Source: Chondrosia reniformis (Eukaryota; Porifera; Demospongiae; Chondrillida; Chondrillidae). Taken from it: a DNA stretch of 64,000 nucleotides. The stretch is from NCBI GenBank assembly GCA_947172415.1, contig OX359200.1, positions 4,280,501-4,344,500 of the forward strand, given 5' to 3'. Below are positions 39,685 to 50,676 of this stretch, piece after piece. Both the position numbers and the translations under genes were made by a program. Within the stretch, counting starts at the first letter, position 1, and the number at the start of each line of letters is the position of its first letter. Under the pieces are notes generated by a model. That model saw only the letters and a list, made by a program, of their open reading frames with translations. It was not told the origin of the DNA and ran no database searches.

Positions 39685-40214
39685 ATTCCAGTACATGGTG
39701 TATTAGGGAAAACAGTTTCTCCATTTTTGACAATTCTTCCATCATCCAACCGGCAAGATCCACTAGGAAGAATACACAATTTCTTTGTGGAAAATACATT
39801 TCCATGGCTACACCAACTATACAAAAGAATTGAGTTAAATATACTGTATAATAAGTGCAAATTGGCCTTTAGTATATATACCAGTTGTTGCAACCATCAG
39901 AACATATCCACTTTTCACCAGAATGATAGACTTTTCCACCTTCCCTGCAACCTAACCACATAAAGAAGCACTTTGTAGCTATTATTATCAGTGTATTATA
40001 TGTTAATATATATGCAGTATAAATGTGTCATATATTAACATTTTAAAATGAAGCTAAAATATATATATGTGATGAAACTGTATGAGCAGCGCTTTTAAAT
40101 TATACATTATAAAGTTTCAAACTCACAGCCCTTACAAAGTGATAGTCTTTCACTGGTGCTTTCACAGAGAGCAATAAGAAAGTAAAAGCTAATTATAACC
40201 ACTTGCTGTACCAT
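39685..40214 (-). pseudogene. 3'-truncated paralogue of the 35.8-37.1 kb VWC gene
   Basis: Exons 40214-40127 (MVQQVVIISFYFLIALCEST), 39951-39882 (CREGGKVYHSGEKWICSDGC) and 39816-39685 (GSCRLDDGRIVKNGETVFPN) are intact and in phase, with good splice signals. Counterparts of exons 4 and 5 were not found downstream; the position is followed by AT-rich sequence, then repeat R3 and the RT remnant. The exons are unbroken, so a shortened or exon-sharing transcript reaching the 36-kb gene's exons 4-5 cannot be excluded. Confidence 0.65.
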
Positions 40215-40598
40215 ACCCTGTCAGTCTTCTTAGAGGACCAGAGGACCAATTGCAAATGCTACAGATCAGTTAGGAACAATAAGGGTATGCAGGTAATATA
40301 TATGCACACAACTCCTTTTTATATTGGTCTGCCAAGGGAAGTTGTAATAACTAGGCTAATAATGAAATTAATTTTATTGAAGCTACGCATACATACATAT
40401 ATACTGTTATATATTTCCTTTCAATCTTAGGAAATGTTTCCTGGTATATAGTATACACATATAGTACATGTACATAAATATGTCATGAATTATAAAATGG
40501 ATATGCATCAATCTTTGATCCTAGGTCTGAAAGGATCGAGTTATATATATATATATATACAGTATATGAAGGAATTGGGAGTACTTGTTGCGATCATT

Positions 40599-40823
40599 AT
40601 GAGAGATGAAGGTTTATTGAGCTTCAGCAACATGAATTGATAAATTCTGAACGTTTCGACCCTGAGGTCTTCATCAGCAATATATGAAAGAATGAGGAAA
40701 TTTAAATTTTAAAATGAGGAATATTCTTTCATATATTGCTGATGAAGACCTCAGGGTCGAAACGTTCAGAATTTATCAATTCATATGCATGTTGCTGAAG
40801 CTCAATAAACCTTCATCTCTCAT
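40599..40823. mobile_element. Fold-back element, near-perfect arms (copy D)
   Basis: Arms 40599-40690 and 40722-40823 are almost exact inverses. Each arm holds the block gctgatgaagacctcagggt-cgaaacgttc (minus at 40651-40677, plus at 40738-40768) and gaagctcaataaaccttcat. The centre is tttaaattttaaa. It is the best-preserved copy of the family also at 3714, 15585 and 30302. Confidence 0.9.
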
Positions 40824-41423
40824 ATACAGTATATAATAACTGAAACTGTGGGTATATATACGAGTGGCCACATTGTTAACTTAATTGGCATCGCACGTAA
40901 AGGAATTAAATTAACTGTAAACATTTAGAATTAGCAAATAATTTGCTTATTACAGACAGTTTGTAAAGCTTTGCAAAATGTGTATATAAATTGTGGAAGC
41001 CAAATATATAGAAATGTCTATATATAGCTATTCACTGCACTGGTTGGCCATGGATTAGGGCATGTAATTGCATAATATATACAGTAATTCACTGAAAGGC
41101 CTAGAAACAATGCAGTTTCAAAACAAACAAAATTACTATTACAGTATTTGCTTCGTTAATAAATTAATTTAGTAAACCTCAAGTTTATCTTACAGCAAAA
41201 TTAAGGAACTGCAATTTGCTTATGTAATTTAGAGTGTTTGTAAAGCTTTGCAATGTATTATATACAAGTTATTATATGAGACTTGTAAGAGATGCTGTAA
41301 AACCACAACCATCTCAATTGGCTAAATAGGATCATTGACAATTGCAATTTATATATACGTACATCCAGCAATGCAGAAATGAAAGAGACAGTCATACACT
41401 ATACACAATTAATTTACAATCTT
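40824..41423. other. AT-rich spacer
   Basis: No exon recognised. Two similar strings (tttgtaaagctttgcaa at about 40962 and 41230) suggest a minor duplication. Confidence 0.35.
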
Positions 41424-43028
41424 AAGAGTGGTCACATTTAATTAATTATGCATTTATTATAGTCAGCATAATATAGACAGCATGTTTAACACCTGACATA
41501 TATATATCTACAAAATCCATAGCAATACACGTATATAAATGATCCAATTTGAAAATTAAACATTACATTATAATCTAACCATCAAACTATCAGTTGAAAA
41601 ACATATTGAAATAACTGTTTAGCATTAATATTGTTTAAATCCTTGACTAATTAGTTTGTGGAAGTTTCTCAATTAACTGTACACATTTCCTCACAACTAC
41701 CTTTCCTTCCATTTCATCTATATAACATTATGACTACTTGAAGAACATCCAATAGTCCACCATCCATCATGACCTTATAATTAGTACTAGAATTACCTGG
41801 AAGGTGCAAAGTTTCAAATAGAAGGTTGATAATATCTCCTGACAAGATTATTTGTTGAAGCAAAACACATAATATGTTAACATCCTTTGATTAGTGTCTT
41901 TGCCTATAGATTTCTAGTGTAGTTGCTAGCACTTCCATGAGATCTATATACATTATATTTACATCACGAAACATGCTCTACGTACTTCGTAATTATAAGT
42001 TGCAAGTTTAACTACTGAATTTATCACTTTTTGGAGATTTTGTTTGACACAGTAAGTGGAGTGCACCAGTGATACATGACTTGCTCCTTAGTTACTCTCT
42101 ATGTAGCAATTCAGGAGCTAGGTGCCAAAGCTACGTATACATGTAGGCAACACAATTGTTAGAATTGGGCCAGTATTTATGGGGTACCATGGTGGGTGAT
42201 ATTTAGATATATATCCTGATATTAATTTATCACTGTGTCCTCTAATAAAGTGTTTTTACCCACATGGCACCCCATATATATTGCTTTCCAAGCCACTGAT
42301 CCAAATAGAACAAACACTTTTTATGATTCATGTGTATTTTAAAAAAGAAATTTTAACAAATCATGTTTAAAAACAATTAAGTTACTTATATGGTATGTTA
42401 ACAACTCAATAATTAAAACTTGAGAATGGACAATGCCTTTTTGTGTATGTGGTTGTATTATAATATGTACCAATTCTGCCAATATACGTATACCAAACAT
42501 ATGATGTGTACGGGTTCTTCATAACTTTTATATATTTGCAATAATAAAATCAATGTTACCATGGTAACATGGAAATAGGAAATTCTTGTTTTCCTAGACA
42601 TGAGGTCACAATTTATTGGTCCATCAAGCATCAAGGAGAGTAGAAAGGGGACTGGAGTCTATAACTCTATTGATATATAATTTGTAACTTAGTACACTTT
42701 TAGCATTTTATTCAGTTCATGAATATATAAGCCCTGTCTTAACATCATTCTATACAGTCTGTAATAAGATTTACCTTATCAAATTATCAATTTCACCAAT
42801 CAAAACTCTTAGCAACACACTGCTATATATATCTACTACTCCCCCAGATTAGGAACACATTTGAAGTATGTCATACGTACATACACACAGAAGAATTCAT
42901 AAATGTATTATACTGCATAATGTCATGCTTTATTGACTGTATATAAGAGTTATCAATAGAGTCTTCTTACTGTATGTAAAAAACAGGATACATAATTATT
43001 TAATTTAAATCGGCAAATCTCAAAATTT
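41424..43028 (-). repeat. Segmental duplication copy A
   Basis: Matches 46542-48190 (copy B) over its length; its first 700 bp also match 58592-59935, the 3' end of an intact gene. The shared start is aagagtggtcac. Confidence 0.85.
41655..42130 (-). pseudogene. Decayed copy A of the last exons of the ARM-like gene
   Basis: Related to exons 59929-59784 and 59329-58868. Two deletions are shared with copy B: about 85 bp inside the last exon and about 530 bp covering the 5' half of that exon plus most of the intron. Copy A alone has small insertions (ctatataacatt... near 41718 and near 41776). Confidence 0.8.
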
Positions 43029-43112
43029 CTTTAATGTCACATAATGTCACCTGCTCCAGGTCTGACTATAGTAGGATTGTATATATACAGCTGGTTTACA
43101 TGTTCAGTTTAG

Positions 43113-43117
<5 letters not shown>

Positions 43118-43143
<26 letters not shown>
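43118..43143. repeat. (AT)n microsatellite
   Basis: About 13 AT units. Confidence 0.9.
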
Positions 43144-43146
<3 letters not shown>

Positions 43147-44111
43147 TAACTACTGTACTATTGTGTTCCCAATCTGATTCCAAATTGCTGATTCAAGATC
43201 AGTTTCAAGTACTGATATTGGAAAATTAAAGAAATTATACAAGATAAGTACATACACAGTATGAGGCATATGATAAGATACATGTATATACAAGTGTTAC
43301 ACTAACCCTATTGTCACTCCCAGTACACTTTATAGGGTATATAATCAGTCCAGCATCTATTTGCAGCTACTCTAAGCTTAGTTAGTGTATAACTTGGTAC
43401 TCTTAAAACGCTTAATTTAAGTGTTCTTTTTTACTTTATTTTCTGTATTAAGCAATAAGACAGTAACGGCTGAATAAAGTGTGGCTGAACAGAGTACTTG
43501 ATGGTCGCACGAGTGAATCTCCTTTCAGAGCTGCCTCCTTTGAATGGACTTCAAAAAGGAACATGTGCTTGTACTGGAGAACTACTTGTCAATGAAGAAC
43601 ACTTTTCTTTCCTCATTCCCGCTCTCTCCCCATTCTCTGCCCCCTCTGTCTACCATATGTGAAAGGCTTAAGTGAGACTCTACAAAGAAGCTGCAAACAC
43701 TTGGGGATAAAAGTTGTCCACAAATCCATTCACACCCTGAGGTCAATCTTAATGAAGGTGAAACAGCCCGTTGACATGTTTACAAAATTCCCTGCCAATG
43801 TATACTAAGTATTATAATGGAGAAACTTCCAAAACTATACACCAGAGGCTGTCAGAACACCAGAGATCAGTGAAGAGAGGGGACCCCAACAATTCACTAA
43901 ATAGATTAAGTGTGCATTTATTGCCTGTGAATTAATATTGACCTATTTCAGGTACATACGTATATGCATATACAAATATACATGTATAATATATAAAAGT
44001 CTAACATGTATACAACTAGTGTATTGTATTCTATATAGTCACATCATGTGAATATAATGTCCTATTGGATATATAATTTCAAACTTGAACCATAACTTGT
44101 GTTTAACATTT
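43144..44111. other. Intergenic, one short GC-richer patch
   Basis: A 52-codon open frame starts at 43501 on the plus strand in a patch of unusual base composition (43490-43880), but no splice or family support is seen. 44000-44111 is the probable 3' UTR of the gene ending at 44112. Confidence 0.3.
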
Positions 44112-45653
44112 CTAAATGTAATCTTGATAACTGGAGGAGCTTTGTTGTGAAATACCATCAGACTCAATATGAGGTGCTTCAGTAGAACTGTCTCTGTCTG
44201 TAACAGGACACTGTTGAGGGATCCCCTCCCTGGTTACTTCACTGTCAATGACTTCCAGTTCACCTGATTGTCTCACCTCAAGTGGTGTATCATATATGTG
44301 ATTGGCCATGGGTGAGTAAGCTGGATTAGTATAGTCTCTCATTGGGCGAGGTAGTGGTAGTGGTAAATCTTCATATTCTGCAGCTGTCTCTTCTGAGATA
44401 TTAGTGAAACAGGCAATTCTCTTAGTCTTGCAGAGCAGACAGACAGTGACTGACACAACCACAAGTATGAGTGCTGCAATAACCACAGCTAGTCCTATGA
44501 TAATGTAGATCTCTGATTTCACTCTGTCATAATTAGGTGCACCAATTGTACTAGTTGAAGGAGTGCCATTTGGAGTAACTATATAGCAAGAATTAAGAGT
44601 CTCTATGATAACATAGGATGTATAGTAATAATGAGGCATCTAATTAACCTGCACTTGTTGGTGGTATGGTACTGGAAGATATGGTAGATGACTCCTCTAC
44701 TGGTTGGGTAACTGGGCTTGAGGTCACTTCATATACTCTACCAGCATCTGGAAAGTCAAGAAAATATAGGTATATTAATTAAATGCAGTAGCTGAATTTG
44801 ATAGTGCTTTTTTATGAATTACCATTTACATGGATCTTTGCTGCCTGCAAAAAGAACCATTTAGTGGGTTGTAGCATAAATTCAAAATGTAATACACTGC
44901 CATATTCATTGTCAAAACCTGAATACTTAATATTAGAGGTTTGGCCAGAGCTGGATCCAATTCTCTTGTACAAACTTGGTTCAGTAGTACTACTGTTGGT
45001 TGTGTACATGAAAGGTCTTCCTACAATAGCACTTCCAATATCGTTGCCATTTGAAAGGTATAGCAGTCTGATTGACTGAAATACAACCGGACGATCCAGT
45101 TCAAATATCAAAGTGACATTTGAAATATTCCATGTGTGATACCTGTAGCGATTGATCTGATTGTTAATGTCCAAAGGTTCATATTTGATGTTTTCATCAA
45201 ACAACACTCCAGGGGGTTTACATTTCAACATATTACTAGTCAAGTCGACCAAACTGCATCCATCATAGTTACTGTTTGGATCGTCACCTTCTCGATAAGG
45301 CATGCAGGGAGTAGCATAGTAACAAACCAGCGCGGCGTCTTCTACAAATGTAGACACAATATATATCGTATAACCGGCAGAAGGATATTTGGCGGATTGT
45401 TTTGACGCTCGGTGTAGTTTGACGGTTGAAATATTGGCCAATCACCCTCAAAGCCGCCAATCCGACAAAATAATATATACTCAAGTCCAAAATTTCTGAT
45501 TAAATATACCAGAGAGATAAGCACAGATATATTTGTACTTGGTATATATACATTCTCGTGTTTCCAGATTAATCAACGCTTACCATCACATGAGCCAGTC
45601 GTAAGAGTTAGAAGAATACATAATAGACTTGGAAATATACCAATACGCCACAT
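44112..45653 (-). CDS. Single-pass receptor-like membrane protein, 4 exons
   Basis: Exons 45653-45584, 45341-44823, 44747-44649 and 44578-44112 all join in phase 1, giving 384 residues. Signal peptide MWRIGIFPSLLCILLTLTTG. The ectodomain (about 24-196) has four cysteines near its N-terminus, N-glycosylation sites (NISNVT, NSST) and alternating strands (SIRLLYLSNG, SVLHFEFMLQ), suggesting a beta-sandwich. A Ser/Thr/Pro-rich stalk (197-250) leads to a TM helix (about 253-278, IIIGLAVVIAALILVVVSV). The 105-residue tail has tyrosines in YEDL, YTNPAYSPM, IYDTP and YQDYI, including NPAY, a PTB/endocytosis-type motif. A role in surface recognition and tyrosine-based signalling is inferred; the family is not recognised. 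Confidence 0.82.
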
Positions 45654-46439
45654 CTCCTTTCTAGCACAATCCTAGCTGTGCAAATTCCTACTTCCTACCG
45701 AGACGTAGGAAAGGGGGCAGCTGGATCAAATCAATAATCAAGCTCCATTAACTACAATAATAACATTTCCCTTGCTATTTTTGTATTGCATGATATTTTG
45801 CCAAGAAGTCATCCAAAAATACCTCACCAGAGAGGGTAGGACATGCACCAGAGCTAACCCTCAACATACAGAATTAAAGAAGCGGCTATATATATAGCCA
45901 CCAGAAAATCAGCTAATAATTTAACCACAGCAGATTTTATTTGAGAGGGACCTAGGAACACTGACGGTAGTTTACATGCATCACATGATACTCAGGGCTA
46001 GAGACCATTAATGCACAAAAATACAGTCTGAGGCCTTTATTATGTTATACAATGTCCCTTCTCTTGTGTGCAAGTTACCAAATGGTCCTACAACCCAGTT
46101 TGCGAATGCATGCAACCAAACATTGGTATTCCTAGCTCCCTCTCAAGGTAACCCAAATCTGCTGTGGTTATTATCTGACACATCTTTATGTGTGTAGAGA
46201 TTCATATATACGTATGACTATAGAGCAATTAAACTCTATAATATTATATAGTCTCATTCAGTGTTATATATTATAACTATAACTATAAGTAATTCCAATG
46301 TTATGTAACACAGAAATATGGGTACGTTCAGAGTATAAACCTAGCAATTTTTTCAGTTATATATACAACATTTATAAAATTAAATTAGAAGTAGGATGGT
46401 CATGCTTGCAACAGTCATGCACTAGCAAATCTGGAAAAA
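45654..46439. other. Upstream region of the receptor-like gene
   Basis: Contains the probable minus-strand promoter close to 45654-45720, where base composition is richer in G and C. Nothing else recognised. Confidence 0.3.
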
Positions 46440-46530
46440 GTAACAAAACAAGAAAGGATCATGTGATTCCATGTTTGGGTGCATCGGAATAACCGCAAGT
46501 AGGCATGGTACACCCAAACATGCATGTGTG
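46440..46530. repeat. Short relative of the hairpin element at 353-1163
   Basis: tagcaaatctggaaaaagta followed by a tccatgtttgggtgcatc...tacacccaaacatgc stem, as in the larger element. It abuts the start of segmental copy B. Confidence 0.7.
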
Positions 46531-48190
46531 AAAGGATGTGCAAGAGTGGTCACTTTTAATTAATCATGCATTGATTATAGTCACTATGATACAGAAAGCA
46601 TGTTTAATACCTGACATATATCTACAAATCCATTGCTATATAATATGATCCGATTTGAAAATTAAACATTACATTATAATCTAACCATCAAACTATCAGT
46701 TGAAAAACATATTGAACTAAGTCATATTGCTGTAAATGCAAAAGGTTCTAGTGAAATATAAATGTTGTATACTTAGTCTAAAAGGCTGTAATAAAATTAA
46801 TTGTTTTTAGCATTGTTTAAATCCTTGACTAATTAGTTTGTAGAAGTTTCTCAATTAACTGTACACATTTCCTCACAACTTCCTCTTCTTCCATTTCATC
46901 TATGACTATTTGAAGAACATCCAGTAGTCCACCATCCATCATGACCTTAGCACTAGAATTACCTGGAAGGTGCAAAGTTTCAAATAGAAGCTTAAGGTTG
47001 ATAATATCTCCTGACAAGACAAGTTGTTGAAGTAAAGCACATAATATGTTAACATCCTTTGATTAGTGTCTTTGCCTATAGGTTTCTAGCGTAGTTGCTA
47101 GCATTTCCATGAGATCTATAATACATTATATTTACATCACGAAACATGCTCTACATACTTCGTAATTATAAGTTGCAAGTTTACCTACTGAATTTATCAC
47201 TTTTTGGAGATTTTGTTTGACACAGTAAGTGGAGTGCACCAATGAGGCATGACTTGCTCCTTAGTTACTCTCTATGTAGCAATTCAGGAGCTAGGTGGCA
47301 AAGCTACGAATAAATGTAGGCAACACAATTGTTAGAATTGGGCCAGTATTTATGGGGTACCATGGTGGGTGATATTAAGTTATATATCCTGATAATTATT
47401 TATCACTGTGTCCTCTAATAAAGTGTTTTTACCCACATGGCACCCCATATTGCCACTGCTCCAAATGGAACAAACACTTTTTATGATTCATGTGTATTTT
47501 AGAAAAAGAAATTTTAACAAATCATGTTTAAAAACAATTAAGTTATATACCTATATGGTATGTTAACAACTCAATAATTAAAATCTTGAGAATGAACAAT
47601 GCCTTTTTGTGTATTATTATATGTACCAAATCTGCCAATATACACCAAATATATGATGCGTACGGGTTCTTCATAATTTTTATATATTTGCAATAATAAA
47701 ATCAATGTTACCATGGTAACATGGAAATAGAAAATGCTTGGTTTTCCTAGATATGAGCTCACAATATATTGGTCCATCAAGCATGATCAAGAAGAGTAGA
47801 AAGGGGACTGGAGTATGTAACTCTATTGATATATAATTTGTAACTTAATACAATTTAGCATTTTATTCAGTTCATGAATATATATATATAAGCCTTGTCT
47901 TAACATCATTCTATACAGTCTGTAATAAGATTTACCTTATCAAATTATCAATTTCCCCCTTCAAAACTCTTAGCAAATACACTGCTATATATATCTACTG
48001 CTCCCCCTAGATGAGGAACACATTTGAAGTATGTCATACGTACATACACACAGAAGAATTTATAAAATTATACTGCACAATGTCATGCTTTATTGACTGT
48101 ATATAAGAGTTATCAATTTAGAGTCTTCTTACTGTATGTAAAAAACAGGATACATAATTATTAAATTTAAATCTGCAAATCTCAAAATTA
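46524..48190 (-). repeat. Segmental duplication copy B
   Basis: Matches copy A (41424-43028). At its left edge it also shares catgtgtgaaaggatgtg with the intact locus at 58572, so B keeps slightly more of the source locus than A. Confidence 0.85.
46815..47300 (-). pseudogene. Decayed copy B of the last exons of the ARM-like gene
   Basis: Reads NSSAKVMMDGGLLDVLQIVI and EEEVVRKCVQLIEKLLQTN then stop, close to the intact gene, but lacks the same two segments as copy A. Without the upstream exon parts no full product is possible. Confidence 0.8.
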
Positions 48191-48344
48191 CATTCAGTTC
48201 AGATGAAATTGATTGCGGTGCTCACTTGAAATGGCGCAACATATAAGAAACATTAAAAATATTCTACAAAAATAGTGAAATCAAAGAGAAAAGAATATAT
48301 AAATGAGAGCTCTTAATTAAAAAATGGCAACAAAAAGCTTCCTA

Positions 48345-48590
48345 TAGAAAAAATAGGGGAAATTTAAGATCTAAAGCCAATGTTAAAGCATCTATATCAT
48401 CAATAATTAAACTCTGGATATTACATGTCTCCTGGAGGAGCACAATTAATGAATGAGTAAATGGGCGGAATCATAATATTATGCCATGCTGATGAGTCCT
48501 AATAAGGACAAAACTGCTGTCTATGGCTTGACCATCTTTTTGAGTGGTTAGGGGGAGACTCTGGTCCCATCAAGCAAACTTCAGTTCCAC
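48345..48590 (+). repeat. Dispersed repeat carrying a hammerhead motif
   Basis: Related to 32015-32175. It contains the ribozyme-like fold listed separately and the tail gaccatctttttgagtggtt. No open frame, so a non-autonomous retroelement is a reasonable guess. Confidence 0.65.
48483..48527 (+). ncRNA. Hammerhead ribozyme motif, near-canonical, G12 to A
   Basis: Core CTGATGA at 48489-48495. Stem II is GTCC (48496-48499) with GGAC (48506-48509), loop TAATAA. Next is AAA at 48510-48512 where the consensus is GAA. Stem III is AC (48513-48514) with GT (48519-48520), loop TGCT. Cleavage-site base C is 48521 (GTC). Stem I pairs GCCATG (48483-48488) with TATGGC (48522-48527), five Watson-Crick pairs plus one G-U. 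All three stems and 12 of 13 core positions fit the hammerhead consensus. The G12A change should greatly reduce self-cleavage, since G12 is the general base. Hammerheads are known in animal Penelope-like elements and retrozymes. Confidence 0.75.
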
Positions 48591-48634
48591 CCATTTTATA
48601 GCTCATTTTAAATTTCGGTCTGTCAGAAGGTGGC

Positions 48635-48903
48635 AGTGGTCTCATTCTCCCCTGCCTGAAAATGAGTTGCACAATCACTTAAAGCATCATCATGATGCTA
48701 AATGACATTTTGTTTAATTAATTTCCTGAAGTAGTATGTTATTCATAATTATTTCCTCAACTGTGAACAAAGTATCATCAAAATGCCAAAGTGTATGTCT
48801 ATCCTACTTCAGGAAATAAATTAAACTAAATGTCATTTAGCATCATGATGATGCCTTAAGTGATTGTGCAACTCATTTTCGGGCAGGGGAGAATGAGACC
48901 ACT
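48635..48903. mobile_element. Hairpin MITE, arms about 100 bp
   Basis: Arms 48635-48734 (agtggtctcattctcccctg...) and 48803-48903 are close inverses, both including gcatcatcatgatgc. The loop is about 68 bp. It follows the ribozyme-bearing repeat by 45 bp. Confidence 0.88.
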
Positions 48904-49968
48904 TCTTATATGGGCATATGGTGATGTCATTTTTCTTCCGTTCGTCGCACGCGCACATGGCGCATGCAAAAGAAAACAAGTATTTTGAAAGTTTAAAAAA
49001 CTCATTCCAACTACTTGGCCGCATCGTTGGGCTTTAATTCATTCATATATCATCTTAACGATTGAGGATGCTGAAGTGTCCTAAACATTACAAATAACGA
49101 TGAAAAACCTTTGCTAACTACAGCCACCTGAACGCCGCCATTTGCAAAATGATGTATACAGGAGCCCTGCTTGATGGATTCATGCATAAATAATGCTTCA
49201 CTGTGTGACATCCCTTTCTTGTTTCTGTTCTTTTTGTGCCATCCCTACATCTACGTACTATTTTTGTAGAAAATGTTTAATGTTCTCTAGTTCATATACT
49301 TACGGTAGTTCTATAAATGAATGTGTGGTATTTAATTATGCTATACATATATGCGAGTGACTACTGAAATGCATAATTTAATTTTGCACTTGATTTAGCT
49401 GTGCAAAAAAACAAATTCTTACCTCTGTTAAGGTGTTAAAAAGACGATCATTTAAGAACGATTTATGATGGCACTCCTATATATTAAGTATTTTAAGACC
49501 ATGCTATCGATTGTAAAAAGACAGGCATCGATCAGCGAGAAAGCTACGAAGAAAGCAAATGCTGCCGTTTAACGATTGACAAGTCCTCAGAGAGAATATC
49601 CTAAACGGAAGACTTATTATACGGCCTTCAGCGATGAACAGAGAGCTGCTATTGGTCAGTGTGCTGCTGAAAACAGCAATGCTGCAGCAATCTTTCAAAT
49701 CGCATAATAAAAAAATGCATAAATTTTAGAATGGTCCAAAAATGCCTAAATCACATATATAATTTATTACCTGTATAAAGTAATAGACCTACAGTATATA
49801 TAGGTATACACCACAATACAAATTGGAATAACTAGATATATTATATTGTCGGTGCTTCCACTAATATTTTTCTTGAGGTGTATACTTCAAAATACCTTAA
49901 AGTAAAAAAAATACAAAAATTATAATTTAAAAAAGGGAACCCCAGGCATCGGGGCAGAAACTAATATA
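48904..49968. other. Intergenic with old repeat traces
   Basis: No exon recognised. A string ccctttcttgtttctgttct near 49212 resembles the hairpin family ends near 1120. Confidence 0.35.
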
Positions 49969-50302
49969 CAGTGTAACCCGGATAATCTGACCACGCTAAA
50001 TACGCTAAACCGCCTAATCCGCCAGAGTTTGTATAGAATGAATTCATTTGCATACTATAAATATCTATGTAATACGCCAACCTCCGAATCCGCCATCTGC
50101 CATTATTCCAAAACTGACTTAAAAACGCCCGATATGTGACTATAGAGGAAGAATTCGACGGCAACGCAAGAGCAAATATCGTTTATCCTTTTTATTTAGC
50201 TGGCTATAAATATTATTGCATAATGAGGATATTTGGTTAATCTGCCAAGCTCAATATTCTGCCAAAAAAGTGCTTGAACGAATTGTTACATGGGTTACAC
50301 TG
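49969..50302. mobile_element. Pogo-like MITE
   Basis: Ends cagtgtaacccgg and the inverse of catgggttacactg. A TA precedes the left end; the right flank is CA. Internal sequence 50215-50290 resembles 29200-29300 of the Tigger element (ttggttaatctgccaa, ttctgccaaaaa), so it belongs to the same broad family. Confidence 0.75.
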
Positions 50303-50676
50303 CATATGCTATAGGCCACAACATCACTAAAACAAAGAGGTGAGGCGAACCAAGAGAAACACTACATGCAGAGAACATGCATCAGCAAACCAAGGGCAGC
50401 TCAAGAAACAAATAATATTTCCAGGTCGCAGACCACTTAAATGACTCTATAAACTTCCAGTGGCACAGAGTAAAAATTCTTTTCTGTCTATTTTTAGCTT
50501 ATCGATTATCATAAAATCAATTTAAACCGATATGATCAATATTCAGGGAGATATAAATATTTAGTATGCCATAAAAATACGGGATTACGGACATTTTTAC
50601 AAAATCGATTCCATATCATGGCAAATTAAATGGTGGCATCTTTATGGTAGTAACTGGAAATTTTGCCAACTTACCT

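Noticed and set aside
43501..43662. 52-codon plus-strand frame in a GC-richer patch
   Set aside because: Too short and without splice partners or family resemblance.
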